64,000 bases of DNA, from positions 62,001 to 126,000 of the forward strand of contig CACKZV010000001.1 in the NCBI GenBank assembly GCA_902604795.1, written 5' to 3'. The translations under genes were made by a program, and so were the position numbers. The notes under the pieces were generated by a model. The model was not told the origin of the DNA. It made no database searches and worked only from the letters and a program-made list of their open reading frames with translations. Origin of the DNA: an uncultured Pelagibacteraceae bacterium. Its GTDB lineage: Bacteria; Pseudomonadota; Alphaproteobacteria; Pelagibacterales; Pelagibacteraceae. Below are positions 26,593 to 37,286 of the stretch, in pieces. Every line of letters starts with the position of its first letter. Position 1 is the stretch's first letter.

Positions 26593-27486
26593 ATGAGAGA
26601 TATTTCTTTTAATAAGTTTTATAGACAATTTAATATATTATCACTTGTACTAATAGTGATTTCATTAGCATTTTTAATTTTAAAAGGTTTAAATTATGGT
26701 GTTGATTTCAAGGGTGGTACTTTAATTGAATTAAGAACTTCAGATAAAACTAATAATATTAGTCTTATTAGAGATAACTTTAATCAAATGAATTTAGGGG
26801 ACGTGTCTGTCAAAAAATTTGGCAATGAAACAGATTTTATTGTTAAGTTCGAAAAGCAAAATTCAAATGATCCTGAATTTATTAAAAATATTCAAAACAA
26901 ATTATCTAGCTCTATTGCTGATGTCGACTTTAGAAGAGTAGAAAATGTTGGTCCTAAAGTAAGCTCAGAACTATTAAAATCAGGAATTATTGCTATTAGT
27001 TTATCGCTAGCGGCTATGCTATTGTATATTTGGATAAGATTTGAATGGCAGTTCAGCTTAGGAGCAATTTTAGCTATATTTCATGATGTTATAATTACAT
27101 TAGGTATATTTTCTATTTTCTCACTTGAAATAAACCTTTCTATCGTAGCAGCTGTTTTAACTATTGTTGGTTACTCTATGAACGATACTGTTGTAATATT
27201 CGATAGAGTGAGAGAAAATTTAAGAAAGTATTCTGATATAAAAATTTTTGACTTAACTAATATTTCAATTAATGAAACTTTATCTAGAACGATAATTACA
27301 TCTGTAACTACGTTATTAGCTCTTTTATCAATTTACTTATTCGGTGGTGAAATATTAAAAGGCTTTTCTTTAGCAATGATATTAGGAGTTATTTTTGGAA
27401 CTTACTCCTCCATATATATCGCGAATCCTATTTTAGTTGCACTGAATGTCAGCCAAAGAACAATAGTTAAAGAAGAAAAAGATTAA
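26593..27486 (+). CDS. secF: Protein translocase subunit SecF
   Basis: A 297-residue partner of SecD with the same fold: first helix, GVDFKGGTLIELR in the periplasmic part, and a C-terminal helix bundle with VGYSMNDTVVIFDRVREN. The length is standard. Its stop codon lies within the end of the convergent gene at 27483, so the two genes share 4 bases and no terminator can fit between them. Confidence 0.96.
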   Translation: MRDISFNKFYRQFNILSLVLIVISLAFLILKGLNYGVDFKGGTLIELRTSDKTNNISLIRDNFNQMNLGDVSVKKFGNETDFIVKFEKQNSNDPEFIKNIQNKLSSSIADVDFRRVENVGPKVSSELLKSGIIAISLSLAAMLLYIWIRFEWQFSLGAILAIFHDVIITLGIFSIFSLEINLSIVAAVLTIVGYSMNDTVVIFDRVRENLRKYSDIKIFDLTNISINETLSRTIITSVTTLLALLSIYLFGGEILKGFSLAMILGVIFGTYSSIYIANPILVALNVSQRTIVKEEKD

Positions 27487-28085
27487 TATAGGTTTTGAGC
27501 TATTACCATCGTCAAAAGCATTGGCAAAGATAGAAGTGTATTTGTTCTAGAAAATAGCATTGCAGTTTTTGCAGATTTAGCTTTAACATCAGCTTCAACC
27601 TCAATGATACCTAATGCTTTTTTCTGATTTGGCCATATTACAAACCATACATTAAATGCCATTATTATACCCAACCACATACCAATTCCGATAGCTGTAG
27701 CTTTTCCACCACCTGATCCAATTCCTAATGTCATAGCTTGATGAACATAACCGTTTAAATAAGCTAAGATAAGTCCTGATATTACTGTAACTAAAGCTGC
27801 CCATCTAAACCAAAACAGTGCTGCAGGAGCTATAACTTTTCCAATCGCTGGTTTTTGCTCATCAGGAATTTTTGCCATATTTGGTATTTGAACGAAATTA
27901 AAATACCAGAGTAAGCCAATCCACATTATTGCGACAATAACATGTATGTATCTAAACAGCCAACTCCAAAAAACTAAGTCTAAATCAAAACCGCCATTTC
28001 CAAAATATAGACCTAAAAATAGCAAAATGGATAATGCTAAAGAGTAATGAATAGTTTTAGATAATGATTGTAGAATCGATGACAT
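27483..28085 (-). CDS. Urate-oxidase-N-type (PuuD N-domain-like) membrane protein
   Basis: A 200-residue membrane protein with about five helices. It resembles the membrane domain placed at the N-terminus of bacterial PuuD urate hydroxylases: WSWLFRYIHVIVAIMWIGLL, then FNFVQIP and a late GIIMAFNVWFVIWPNQKK. Several helix-borne His residues could ligate haem. The cytochrome c domain of true PuuD is absent, so urate oxidation should not be assumed. It is followed by uvrA's transcription unit upstream, 33 bases away on the same strand. Confidence 0.7.
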   Translation of the reverse strand: MSSILQSLSKTIHYSLALSILLFLGLYFGNGGFDLDLVFWSWLFRYIHVIVAIMWIGLLWYFNFVQIPNMAKIPDEQKPAIGKVIAPAALFWFRWAALVTVISGLILAYLNGYVHQAMTLGIGSGGGKATAIGIGMWLGIIMAFNVWFVIWPNQKKALGIIEVEADVKAKSAKTAMLFSRTNTLLSLPMLLTMVIAQNLY

Positions 28086-28118
28086 AATTATTTAATTTAT
28101 AACATTTTTAATTAAAAT

Positions 28119-30995
28119 TTAAGCAGTTTTTTTGAACTTATTGTCCAACATTGGTTTTAAAAATTTACCTGTATAACTATCTTTAACATTGATAATTTCC
28201 TCTGGCTTACCCTCAGCTATGATATTTCCTCCTTTTACACCACCATCTGGACCCATATCGACAATATAATCAGCAGTTTTTATAACATCTAAATTATGTT
28301 CTATAACAACTACAGTATTTCCAGTTGCTACAAATGTGTGTAAAATTTCCAATAATTTTTTAATATCGTGTTGATGCAGTCCCGTTGTCGGTTCATCTAA
28401 TATATATATTGTTCTTCCAGTTGATCTTTTAGATAATTCTTTTGCTAACTTTATCCTTTGAGCTTCACCACCTGATAGCGTAGTAGCTTGTTGACCAATT
28501 TTTATATACCCTAAACCTACTTTCTTAAGCGTAAGTAATTTTGTTTTTATATTAGAAATATTTTCAAAATATTCACAACCTTCATCCACTGTCATATTCA
28601 AAACATCTGCAATACTCTTATCTTTAAATTTAATTTCTAGTGTTTCCCTATTGTATCTAGTTCCTTTGCATTCATCACAAGTTATATAAACATCTGGTAA
28701 AAAGTGCATTTCATATGTTATTACTCCATCTCCTTCACAAGCTTCGCATCTACCACCTTTGACATTGAATGAAAATCTTCCTGGTTTGTAACCTCTACTT
28801 TTTGACTCTGGTAAATTTGTAAACCAATCTCTAATTGGCCCAAAAGCTCCAGTATAGGTTGCAGGATTTGACCTAGGTGTTCTACCAATAGGAGACTGAT
28901 CAATATCTATAATTTTATCGACTAATTCAATACCTTTAAAACCTCTAAAAGGTTTGGGTATTTTTCTCGATTTATTATTATTTAAAGTTAGATTTAAAGC
29001 ATTATAGAGTGTTTGAAGTATTAATGTAGATTTTCCACTTCCAGAAACACCTGTAACACATGTAAAACTTCCAAGTGGAATTTTGAGATTCACATTATTT
29101 AAATTATTTCCACTTGCACCATTAATTTCTAAAAATCTTCCATTTTTAGCTAATCTTCTAGTTCTTGGAATTGGTATGAAGCTTTTGTTTGATAAGTATC
29201 TTCCTGTAATACTGTCGTTATTATTTAATATATCTTTATAAGATCCTTGTGCAATTACTTCGCCTCCTTTATTTCCAGCTTCTGGACCAAGATCGATTAT
29301 ATGATCTGCATTTTCCATTGTTTCAGTGTCATGTTCTACAACTATGACTGTATTTCCTAAGTCTCTTAGTCTTTTTAATGCATTTATTAATTTAACGTTA
29401 TCTTTTTGATGCAAACCAATAGATGGTTCATCAAGTACATATAATACTCCTGTCAATCCTGAACCAATCTGCGAAGCAAGCCTTATTCTTTGTGCTTCAC
29501 CACCTGACAAAGTTCCAGACTCTCTTGATAAAGTTAAATAGTCAAGACCAACATTTAGTAAAAAATTTAATCTTTCATTAATTTCTTTTAAAATATGCTG
29601 AGCAATTTTAAGTTGACGCTTATCTAATTTAGTCTCGAGTGATTTAAACCATTCTTTGGCATCAAATATAGATTTTTCTGTTACTTCACTTATATTAAGT
29701 TCATTAATTTTTACACAAAGTGCTTCATCTTTTAATCTGTGACCGTTACATCTTTCGCATTTTGTATCAGATTGGTACTGAGATATTTCTTCTCTTTTCC
29801 AATCACTATCTGTTTCTAAGAATCTTCTTTCTAAATTATTTACCACTCCTTCGAATGTTTTTTTATGTGAATACTTTTCATATCCATCATCATAAGAAAA
29901 TTTGATTTCTTCTTCATCTGATCCAAATAAAATTATATCTTTAATTTTTTTTGGTAATTTAGACCATCTATCATTTAATGAGAAACCATAATGTTTCGAA
30001 ATTGATGCTAAAGTTTGAGCATAGTATAAAGAGGAAGATTTTGACCAAGGCTCAATGGCTCCATCTGCTATCGTTTTCTTTTCATCCGGTACAACTAATT
30101 TAGGATCTACATTTAATTTAACACCAATACCCTCACACTCTTCACATGCACCATATGGACTATTAAAAGAAAAAAGTCTCGGTTCTATTTCTTCAATTGT
30201 AAAACCACTTTCAGGACAAGCAAATTTAGTTGAAAAGATTAAATTTTCAGTTTTTCTAAATTTTTTTGGAAGCGTTTCGTCTTCATATTCTACAAACATT
30301 AGTCCATTTGCTAAATTAACTGCTGTCTCAACACTTTCAGCTAATCTGTTTCCTAATGAAGCGTTTAAAACAATTCTATCAACTAGAACTGCTATATCAT
30401 GTTTTAATTTTTTATTTAATTCTGGGACTTCATCTATATTATAAAGTTTATTATCAACTTTAATCTTTCTAAATCCTCTTTTCTTATAGCCAAGAATATC
30501 TTTTCTATATTCTCCCTTTCTTCCTCTTACAACTGGCGCATATAAAAAAATTGTTGATTTTTTTGGTAGTGTTTTGATTTTATCAACTATTTGACTTATT
30601 GTTTGAGAAGTAATCGGAAGACCTGTAAATGGAGAATAGGGTATACCTGCTCTTGCATAAAGAACTCTCATATAATCATAAATTTCAGTAACAGTTGCAA
30701 CTGTAGATCTTGGATTTTTTGATGTATTTTTCTGCTCTATTGAAATTGCAGGACTTAATCCTTCAATTAAGTCTACATTTGGTTTTTTCATTTTATCTAG
30801 AAATTGTCTTGCATAAGCTGATAAGCTTTCGACGTAACGTCTCTGTCCTTCAGCATATACAGTATCAAAAGCTAAAGATGATTTCCCAGATCCAGATAAA
30901 CCTGTGATAACAACAAATTTCTCTTTTGGAATCTCAAGAGTTATATTCTTTAAATTGTGCTCTTTTGCACCCTTAATAACTATCTTTTTAAGCAT
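28119..30995 (-). CDS. uvrA: Excinuclease ABC subunit A
   Basis: A 958-residue DNA damage sensor of nucleotide excision repair. It has two ABC modules: Walker [15 protein letters not shown] near the N-terminus and [11 protein letters not shown] near 650, each with an LSGGEAQRI signature. Zinc modules are kept: the CPESG to CEECEG pair in the first half and the CEACEGDG to CDECKG pair in the second. Length is near the family norm. It is divergent from ssb with 81 bases between, and uvrB/uvrC are not in the window. Confidence 0.97.
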   Translation of the reverse strand: MLKKIVIKGAKEHNLKNITLEIPKEKFVVITGLSGSGKSSLAFDTVYAEGQRRYVESLSAYARQFLDKMKKPNVDLIEGLSPAISIEQKNTSKNPRSTVATVTEIYDYMRVLYARAGIPYSPFTGLPITSQTISQIVDKIKTLPKKSTIFLYAPVVRGRKGEYRKDILGYKKRGFRKIKVDNKLYNIDEVPELNKKLKHDIAVLVDRIVLNASLGNRLAESVETAVNLANGLMFVEYEDETLPKKFRKTENLIFSTKFACPESGFTIEEIEPRLFSFNSPYGACEECEGIGVKLNVDPKLVVPDEKKTIADGAIEPWSKSSSLYYAQTLASISKHYGFSLNDRWSKLPKKIKDIILFGSDEEEIKFSYDDGYEKYSHKKTFEGVVNNLERRFLETDSDWKREEISQYQSDTKCERCNGHRLKDEALCVKINELNISEVTEKSIFDAKEWFKSLETKLDKRQLKIAQHILKEINERLNFLLNVGLDYLTLSRESGTLSGGEAQRIRLASQIGSGLTGVLYVLDEPSIGLHQKDNVKLINALKRLRDLGNTVIVVEHDTETMENADHIIDLGPEAGNKGGEVIAQGSYKDILNNNDSITGRYLSNKSFIPIPRTRRLAKNGRFLEINGASGNNLNNVNLKIPLGSFTCVTGVSGSGKSTLILQTLYNALNLTLNNNKSRKIPKPFRGFKGIELVDKIIDIDQSPIGRTPRSNPATYTGAFGPIRDWFTNLPESKSRGYKPGRFSFNVKGGRCEACEGDGVITYEMHFLPDVYITCDECKGTRYNRETLEIKFKDKSIADVLNMTVDEGCEYFENISNIKTKLLTLKKVGLGYIKIGQQATTLSGGEAQRIKLAKELSKRSTGRTIYILDEPTTGLHQHDIKKLLEILHTFVATGNTVVVIEHNLDVIKTADYIVDMGPDGGVKGGNIIAEGKPEEIINVKDSYTGKFLKPMLDNKFKKTA

Positions 30996-31022
30996 AATTT
31001 TTGTTGCTTTAGATTAATAAAA

Positions 31023-31051
31023 TTAATATTCAAGTTAATAAGTGGTATAAT
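31023..31051 (+). promoter_or_regulatory. Predicted sigma-70 promoter for ssb-gyrA
   Basis: A perfect -10 hexamer TATAAT (31046-31051) lies 17 bases after a 4/6 match to the -35, TTAATA (31023-31028). The predicted start is about 31058, some 20 bases before the ssb ATG. The site is inside the divergent uvrA-ssb gap. No Shine-Dalgarno sequence is evident. Confidence 0.55.
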
Positions 31052-31076
31052 AAACATTCTTAAATATTAAAATATT

Positions 31077-31526
31077 ATGGCTGGAAGTTTAAATAAAGTA
31101 TTATTAATTGGTCGTTTGGGCGCAGACCCTGAAGTCAAGCAAATGGTGAACGGAAAAAGTGTTGCGAGACTAAGTCTTGCTACAAGTCAATCTTGGAAAG
31201 ACAAAAATACTGGAGAAAAAAAAGAAAAAACTGAATGGCACAGAATAGTTGTTTTTAATGAAGGTTTAGTAAATGTAGTTCAACAGTATTTAAAAAAAGG
31301 TGCACAAGTGTACGTTGAAGGGCAGCTTTCAACAAGAAAATGGAAAGATGAACAAAGTGGACAAGATAAATATTCAACTGAAATTTTAATCCAAGGTTAT
31401 AATTCATCTTTAACGATGCTTGGTGGCGGTAATCAAAATAATATTTCTTCACAAGATAATAAACAAAATTTTGATGATAGTCCCGCACCAGATCAAAGTG
31501 GCTTAGACGATGATATTCCATTTTAA
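31077..31526 (+). CDS. ssb: Single-stranded DNA-binding protein
   Basis: A 149-residue SSB: OB fold at about 1-110 ([17 protein letters not shown] at the start, [25 protein letters not shown]), a flexible Gln/Asn/Asp-rich linker, and the acidic tip DDDIPF that recruits repair and replication partners. Its divergence from uvrA is a very common bacterial arrangement. gyrA follows five bases after the stop. Confidence 0.97.
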   Translation: MAGSLNKVLLIGRLGADPEVKQMVNGKSVARLSLATSQSWKDKNTGEKKEKTEWHRIVVFNEGLVNVVQQYLKKGAQVYVEGQLSTRKWKDEQSGQDKYSTEILIQGYNSSLTMLGGGNQNNISSQDNKQNFDDSPAPDQSGLDDDIPF

Positions 31527-31531
31527 TTAAT

Positions 31532-34114
31532 ATGGAAAAAAGCGAAATTTCAAAGATAAACAATAATATTAAGCCAATCTCAATGTATGATGAGATGAGT
31601 TCATCATATTTATCTTACGCTATGAGTGTTATCGTAAGTAGGGCGCTACCGGATATAAGAGATGGATTAAAACCTGTTCACAGAAGAATTATATATGCAA
31701 TGCACAAAGGTGGCTTTGATTGGTCAAAACAATTTAGAAAATCTGCAAGAATTGTTGGAGATGTAATTGGTAAATATCACCCTCATGGAGATCAAGCTGT
31801 CTATGATGCTTTAGTTAGAATGGTTCAAGAATTTTCTATGAGTGTACCTTTAATCGACGGACAGGGTAATTTTGGTTCTATAGACGGTGATCCTCCTGCT
31901 GCTATGAGATACACAGAAACCAAACTTGCAAAAGTTTCACAGTTTTTAATTGATGATATAGAAAAAAATACTGTATCCTTTAAAAGTAATTACGATGAAA
32001 CAGAGCAAGAGCCTATTGTATTACCTGCTCAATATCCAAATCTTTTAGTTAATGGCGCTGGTGGAATTGCCGTTGGTATGGCAACAAGTATACCACCTCA
32101 TAATTTAGGTGAGGTTGTAGATGGAACTTTAGCATTAATTAAAAACAAAGATATTAAAATTAATGAATTAATGAAACATATTCCTGGTCCAGATTTCCCA
32201 ACTGGTGGATTGATAATTGGAAAAGATATAATTAAGCAAGGATATAAAACTGGAAGAGGGTCTTTTAAAATTCGTGGGGAAATTTCAGTAGAAAATTTAA
32301 AAAATGGTAAAGATAGACTTGTAGTTTCATCTATACCTTATCAAATTAATAAATCTAATTTAAATGAGAGAATTGCAGAACTAGTAAGAGACAAAAAGAT
32401 TGAAGGTATAAGTGATATAAGAGATGAATCAAATAGCGAGGGTATAAGAGTATCAATAGATCTTAGAAGAAATGTTGAACCAGAAACTGTTAAAAGACAA
32501 TTATATAAATATACCTCAATTGAATCATCTTTTGGTTTTAATTCTTTGGCAATTGTTGATCAAAAACCAAAGACTTGTAATTTAAAAGATTTTTTAGAAA
32601 ACTTTTTAAAGTTTAGAGAAGATGTAGTTATAAAAAGAACTAAATTTGACTTAAAAAAAGCAGAAGATAGGGTCCATATTTTGCTTGGATTATCAGTCAG
32701 TGTTGAGAATATTGATAGAGTTATTAAAATAATCAGATCATCTAAAAACCCTGAGGAAGCAAAAAATTCACTTTTAAAAACAACTTGGAAAATAAACCAA
32801 GCATCAAAACTTATTAAATTAGTTGATAGTAAAAATTATAAAGGGAAATATGTATTATCTATAGATCAAGTAACTTCTATATTGGAACTAAGGCTTCAAA
32901 AATTAACTGCAATAGGAATTAATGAAATAGAGATAGAAATCAAAAAATTAGCGACAGAGATTTCTAAATATAAAAAAATTATAAACTCTAAAACCGAATT
33001 GTTAAACGTTATAAGCAATGATTTACAGATGATAAAAGATAAATTTTCAGTTCCTAGAAGAACAAAAATTATAGATGCAGTTTTAAATTATGACATAGAG
33101 GAAACTATTCAAAAAGAATCTGTAATTATAACAATAACACTTCAAGGATATATTAAAAGAGGAGCCCTAAGTGGAGTTAAACAACAAAAAAGAGGTGGAA
33201 AAGGAAAAACTGGAATTAAAACAAGAGAAGAAGACTCTGTTGTTCAAACATTGTCTGTCGATACACATACCTCATTGTTATTTTTTTCAACAGAGGGTTT
33301 AGCCTACAAAGTTAAAGCCTGGAAAATACCTGAAGGTTCTGCTTCATCTAAAGGTAAATCTCTCTTTAATATATTACCTTTAAAAAACCATCAGTCTATA
33401 AGTTCCATTATGCCTTTTCCTGATGAAGACGTTGACAAAAAAAATATGCACATCATATTCGCAACAAGCAAAGGAAAAATAAGAAAGAATAACCTAGAAG
33501 ATTTCTCATCTATCAATGCATCTGGAAAAATTGCAATGAAACTAGATTCAGATGATAAAATCGTTGGGGTAAAAATATGTACTGATGATCAAGATATAAT
33601 GCTAAACACAAAATTTGGTAAATGCATAAGATTTGAATCAAAAAAACTTAGACTTTTTAAAGGTAGATCTTCTAAAGGTATAAGAGGGATCAATCTATCA
33701 GAAAAAGATACAATAGTATCATTATCTATAATTGATAAAGATGATATTAAAAAAGGTAAAAGTAAAACTAAAGATGAAAAATCTGAGGTCAAAGCTAAAG
33801 AGAAATTTATCTTATCAATTACAGAAAATGGTTACGGTAAAAGAACCTCCCATTACGACTTTAGAGTTACAAATCGAGGAGGCAAAGGAATAATTGGTAT
33901 AGTTAATTCACCAAGAAATGGCAATGTATCGTCATCTTTCCCTGTGTTTGAGGGAGATCAAATATTAATTTCTACCAATAAAGGTAGAGTTATAAGAACA
34001 GCAGTGACTGAAATAAGAATTGCTGGAAGAAATACACAAGGTGTAAGAATTATTAAATTAACTGGTGATGAAAAGGTTGTCTCCTCAATTAAATTAGATG
34101 ATAATTTGGTTTAA
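31532..34114 (+). CDS. gyrA: DNA gyrase subunit A
   Basis: An 860-residue topoisomerase subunit that breaks and rejoins DNA to add negative supercoils. It contains [20 protein letters not shown], the catalytic Tyr127 in AAMRYTET, and the GyrA box [12 protein letters not shown] in the C-terminal wrapping domain, which separates GyrA from ParC. At the residue equal to E. coli Ser83 there is Gln88 ([10 protein letters not shown]), an unusual residue at the quinolone contact. The C-terminal domain includes a Lys-rich insert near residues 735-755. Its stop overlaps the coaD start as TAATG. Confidence 0.96.
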   Translation: MEKSEISKINNNIKPISMYDEMSSSYLSYAMSVIVSRALPDIRDGLKPVHRRIIYAMHKGGFDWSKQFRKSARIVGDVIGKYHPHGDQAVYDALVRMVQEFSMSVPLIDGQGNFGSIDGDPPAAMRYTETKLAKVSQFLIDDIEKNTVSFKSNYDETEQEPIVLPAQYPNLLVNGAGGIAVGMATSIPPHNLGEVVDGTLALIKNKDIKINELMKHIPGPDFPTGGLIIGKDIIKQGYKTGRGSFKIRGEISVENLKNGKDRLVVSSIPYQINKSNLNERIAELVRDKKIEGISDIRDESNSEGIRVSIDLRRNVEPETVKRQLYKYTSIESSFGFNSLAIVDQKPKTCNLKDFLENFLKFREDVVIKRTKFDLKKAEDRVHILLGLSVSVENIDRVIKIIRSSKNPEEAKNSLLKTTWKINQASKLIKLVDSKNYKGKYVLSIDQVTSILELRLQKLTAIGINEIEIEIKKLATEISKYKKIINSKTELLNVISNDLQMIKDKFSVPRRTKIIDAVLNYDIEETIQKESVIITITLQGYIKRGALSGVKQQKRGGKGKTGIKTREEDSVVQTLSVDTHTSLLFFSTEGLAYKVKAWKIPEGSASSKGKSLFNILPLKNHQSISSIMPFPDEDVDKKNMHIIFATSKGKIRKNNLEDFSSINASGKIAMKLDSDDKIVGVKICTDDQDIMLNTKFGKCIRFESKKLRLFKGRSSKGIRGINLSEKDTIVSLSIIDKDDIKKGKSKTKDEKSEVKAKEKFILSITENGYGKRTSHYDFRVTNRGGKGIIGIVNSPRNGNVSSSFPVFEGDQILISTNKGRVIRTAVTEIRIAGRNTQGVRIIKLTGDEKVVSSIKLDDNLV

Positions 34115-34608
34115 TGAAAAATATAGCTATATATCCAGGAACATTTGATCCAATAACAAACGGCCACATCGATGTTATTAAAAAAGCTCTAAAATTGGCA
34201 GATAAAATAATTGTTGGCATATCTGATGGAAATGAGAAAAATTTTTTATTTCCTATAGATGAAAGATTAAAAATTGTTTCAAAAGCTTTATATGGAGATT
34301 TGAAATTTTCAAAAAATAGAATTCTGGTTATTAAATTTAATTCTCTAACAACAGAATTGTGTAAAAAATATAAGTCAAACCTAATTCTCAGAGGTTTAAG
34401 AGCTGTGTCAGATTTTGAATATGAGTTTCAGCTAGCTGGAATGAATAGAAAATTAAACAATAAAGTAGAAACAGTTTTTCTTATGTCTGATGTTGAAAAT
34501 CAGATAATTTCATCGAGATTTGTAAAAGAAATAGCTCTACATAAGGGTGATCTGAGGAAATTTACAACAAAAAGTACCATTAAGTCACTGAGGGAAATTT
34601 ATGCTTAA
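34114..34608 (+). CDS. coaD: Phosphopantetheine adenylyltransferase
   Basis: A 164-residue nucleotidyltransferase that makes dephospho-CoA from phosphopantetheine and ATP. It has the N-terminal YPGTFDPITNGHIDVI with the TxGH-type ATP motif, LILRGLRAVSDFEYEFQL and the late ISSRFVKEIA. Length matches the family. It overlaps gyrA by one base (TAATG) and the following cyclophilin gene by 8 bases. Confidence 0.96.
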   Translation: MKNIAIYPGTFDPITNGHIDVIKKALKLADKIIVGISDGNEKNFLFPIDERLKIVSKALYGDLKFSKNRILVIKFNSLTTELCKKYKSNLILRGLRAVSDFEYEFQLAGMNRKLNNKVETVFLMSDVENQIISSRFVKEIALHKGDLRKFTTKSTIKSLREIYA

Positions 34609-35158
34609 AAAAATTTACATTTTATTTTTATCAATATTTTTATTAACAACAGCTTTAAATGCAAAGGAGAATACAATGATACTAAAATTAAAAGATGGAG
34701 ACTTAAAAATTGAATTATTTCCAGACGTGGCACCGAACCATGTTAAAAGAATTACAGAACTGGCTAATAGTGGAAAATATGACGGTGTTGTTTTTCATAG
34801 AGTAATTGACGGATTTATGGCTCAAACAGGAGATGTTCAATTCGGAAATTCATCTTCTAATAGTTTTAACCTAAGTAGAGCTGGCATGGGTGGATCGGAT
34901 ATGCCCGATCTTAAAGAAGAGTTTAATGATTTGCCACATGAAAGAGGAACGTTATCAATGGCAAGGTCTTCAGATCCGAATAGCGCAAACAGCCAGTTCT
35001 TCATTTGTTTTGGCCCAACACCGCATCTTGACAGACAATATACGGTATTTGGAAAAGTAATTGAAGGTATGGAGTTTGTTGACATGATAACCAAAGGCGA
35101 TGGACCAAATGGATCTGTTTCTAACCCAGATAAAATAATTAGCTTTAAATCTGAGTAA
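34601..35158 (+). CDS. Exported peptidyl-prolyl cis-trans isomerase (cyclophilin)
   Basis: A 185-residue cyclophilin with a predicted signal peptide (about 1-21, ending LNA before KEN), so it should work in the periplasm. The catalytic core shows GVVFHRVIDGFMAQTGD, GTLSMARSSDPNSANSQFFI and TVFGKVIEGMEFVDMI. The cytoplasmic PpiB form is usually about 165 residues without a leader. It is overlapped by coaD and lies 10 bases before tgt. Confidence 0.92.
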   Translation: MLKKIYILFLSIFLLTTALNAKENTMILKLKDGDLKIELFPDVAPNHVKRITELANSGKYDGVVFHRVIDGFMAQTGDVQFGNSSSNSFNLSRAGMGGSDMPDLKEEFNDLPHERGTLSMARSSDPNSANSQFFICFGPTPHLDRQYTVFGKVIEGMEFVDMITKGDGPNGSVSNPDKIISFKSE

Positions 35159-35168
35159 AATTTAATGA

Positions 35169-36287
35169 ATGGAAGACATAAAAAAAAATTTTTCTTTTAG
35201 CGTAAAACATCAAAATAAAAATTATCGTGTTGGATTAATTCAAACACATCGTGGGGAAATAAATACTCCTGCATTTATGCCCGTAGGTACTCAAGCCACA
35301 GTTAAAGGAGTTTTTATTGGTGATATTATTAAAACTGGAAGTGAAATAATTCTTTCAAATACTTATCATTTAATGATTAGACCTGGAACCCAGAGGATCG
35401 AAGTGGTTGGTGGGTTACATAAATTTATGAATTGCAAACTTCCAATTTTGACTGATTCCGGAGGTTATCAGGTGATGTCTTTATCAAAATTCAATAAAAT
35501 CGATAGAGATAAAGGAGCAATTTTTCAGTCACATATAGATGGAAAAACATTTATTTTAAGTCCTGAGGAAAGTATTAAAATTCAAAAAAAACTTAATTCA
35601 GACATTGTTATGGTGATGGATGAATGTCCAAAAAACACAAATGATTATAATACAATTAAAAAATCCATGGAATTATCTATGGAGTGGGCTAAAAGATCTA
35701 AAAAGGAATTTGGAAAAAATCCACTCAAAGCATTGTTCGGTATAGTTCAAGGAGGATTATTTAAAGACTTAAGAAATGAATCTCTTGATAAGTTAATAGA
35801 TATAGAATTCGACGGTTATGCTATAGGAGGACTAGCAGTTGGAGAAACTCAAAAGGAAATGTTTGATGTTCTAGATGGCATCAAGGATAAATTACCAATT
35901 GATAAACCAAGATATTTAATGGGTGTAGGAACTCCATCTGATATATTAGGAGCAGTTAAAAGAGGAATAGATATGTTTGATTGCGTCCTTCCAACAAGGT
36001 CAGGTAGAACTGGATTAGCTTTTACCTGGAATGGTAGGGTTCAAATTAGAAATTCTGAAAATAAATTAGACAATACACCTCTAGATAGTAACGTTTCTAA
36101 GTTTGACTTGAATAAATACTCTAAAAATTACTTAAACCACCTTCACAATACTAATGAAATGTTGTCATCTATGATTTTAACATTGAATAATATAAATTTT
36201 TATCAAGAACTCATGTACGAAATTCGAAAAAATATCAAAATGGGAACATTTGATCAATTTCACGATAAGTATATTAATATTTTGTAA
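35169..36287 (+). CDS. tgt: Queuine tRNA-ribosyltransferase lacking the zinc site
   Basis: A 372-residue tRNA-guanine transglycosylase that swaps G34 for preQ1 in tRNAs with GUN anticodons. The active site is whole: TDSGGYQVMSL (Asp96), FGIVQGG, GLAVGE and the nucleophile Asp271 in DMFDCVLPTRSGR. The C-terminal structural zinc site is gone: where the family has a CxCxxC cluster the sequence is LDSNVSKFDLNKYSKNYL (Val309, Lys311, Leu314), and the distal His is Asn340. Flanking residues align without gaps, so this is not a frameshift. No other queuosine gene is in the window. Confidence 0.93.
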   Translation: MEDIKKNFSFSVKHQNKNYRVGLIQTHRGEINTPAFMPVGTQATVKGVFIGDIIKTGSEIILSNTYHLMIRPGTQRIEVVGGLHKFMNCKLPILTDSGGYQVMSLSKFNKIDRDKGAIFQSHIDGKTFILSPEESIKIQKKLNSDIVMVMDECPKNTNDYNTIKKSMELSMEWAKRSKKEFGKNPLKALFGIVQGGLFKDLRNESLDKLIDIEFDGYAIGGLAVGETQKEMFDVLDGIKDKLPIDKPRYLMGVGTPSDILGAVKRGIDMFDCVLPTRSGRTGLAFTWNGRVQIRNSENKLDNTPLDSNVSKFDLNKYSKNYLNHLHNTNEMLSSMILTLNNINFYQELMYEIRKNIKMGTFDQFHDKYINIL

Positions 36288-36297
36288 ATTTTTACCA

Positions 36298-36325
36298 TTG
36301 CCAAATAATAAAAAATCAATATAAG
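36298..36325 (+). promoter_or_regulatory. Predicted promoter for tRNA-Lys
   Basis: TTGCCA (36298-36303, 5/6 match to the -35) and TATAAG (36320-36325, 5/6 match to the -10) are 16 bases apart. The expected start site, about 36332, is a few bases before the mature tRNA 5' end at 36338, a good fit for a tRNA promoter. Confidence 0.55.
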
Positions 36326-36337
36326 AATTTTCGTGTT

Positions 36338-36413
<76 letters not shown>

Positions 36414-36418
36414 ACACA

Positions 36419-37249
36419 CTAAGCAATTGGCGGGTACTTCAAAATAATATCATTCATCCAATTATTTATTTGATCAATTCTTCTATCATTAGATGGATGT
36501 GTACTCATAAACTCAAGTGGCTCTTTACCTTTGTTTGCTTTTTTCATTCTTTCCCATATTTTGGTAGTTTCTCTAATATCAAAACCAGATAATGAAGAAA
36601 AAATTAGTCCTAAATAATCAGCTTCACTCTCTTGTTTTCTTGTAAAAGGGTTCATTATTCCTATTTGAGATAAAATCCCAACTGTGTTCATGCCAGTTGT
36701 TCTATTAATTTCAGACAATTTTCCTCCAGTAGCAATATCAATAATTCCAGTTGTTGTATTTAATAATCTTGTTCTGCTAGCCCTCTCAACAGAGTGTTTT
36801 GCTACAGCGTGAGCCACTTCATGACCCATAACGGCTGCTAAACCATTATTGTTTTTTGTTATATCCAACATTCCTGTATAAAATGCAATCTTTCCACCTG
36901 GCATACACCAAGCGTTTCTAATTTTTTTATTATCGATTAGAATATATTCCCATTCAAAATTTGCAGTTGGATCCTCCATATCGTTTCTATAAAAATATTC
37001 TGATATTGATTTTTCAATTTTAGATCCAATTTGGATAATATTGTTTAAACTTTCTTTATCATTACTTAATTTTGCTTTCTTCTTTACTTGTTCATAAACT
37101 CTAGCTGCATGCTCATTTAACTTTGATTCTGATATTAATTTAAGTTGTTTCCTTTCTGTTATAGGTGCAGTAGTACAAGCATGTAAACCTGCAGAAAGAC
37201 AGCCACAACCCATTAAATATATAAAATTTCTTCTATTCACTTTTCTCAA
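36419..37249 (-). CDS. M48-family metalloprotease, probable Tat-exported lipoprotein
   Basis: A 276-residue zinc metallopeptidase. The catalytic motif is HEVAH (in MGHEVAHAVAKH) with the third ligand Glu in ESEADYLG, typical of the LoiP/BepA-like periplasmic branch. The N-terminus, MRKVNRRNFIYLMG, holds an RR-x-F-I element like a twin-arginine signal, followed by a hydrophobic stretch and GLHAC at Cys25, a possible lipobox. It probably clears misfolded envelope proteins. Its 3' end is 5 bases from the convergent tRNA-Lys. Confidence 0.9.
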   Translation of the reverse strand: MRKVNRRNFIYLMGCGCLSAGLHACTTAPITERKQLKLISESKLNEHAARVYEQVKKKAKLSNDKESLNNIIQIGSKIEKSISEYFYRNDMEDPTANFEWEYILIDNKKIRNAWCMPGGKIAFYTGMLDITKNNNGLAAVMGHEVAHAVAKHSVERASRTRLLNTTTGIIDIATGGKLSEINRTTGMNTVGILSQIGIMNPFTRKQESEADYLGLIFSSLSGFDIRETTKIWERMKKANKGKEPLEFMSTHPSNDRRIDQINNWMNDIILKYPPIA

Positions 37250-37286
37250 TATTTATATTACATGTAATTTATAATCAATTAAAGAT

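Noticed and set aside
30055..30444. 129-codon open frame antisense to uvrA
   Set aside because: It mirrors well-conserved UvrA coding sequence, has no homology features and no own promoter or ribosome binding site.
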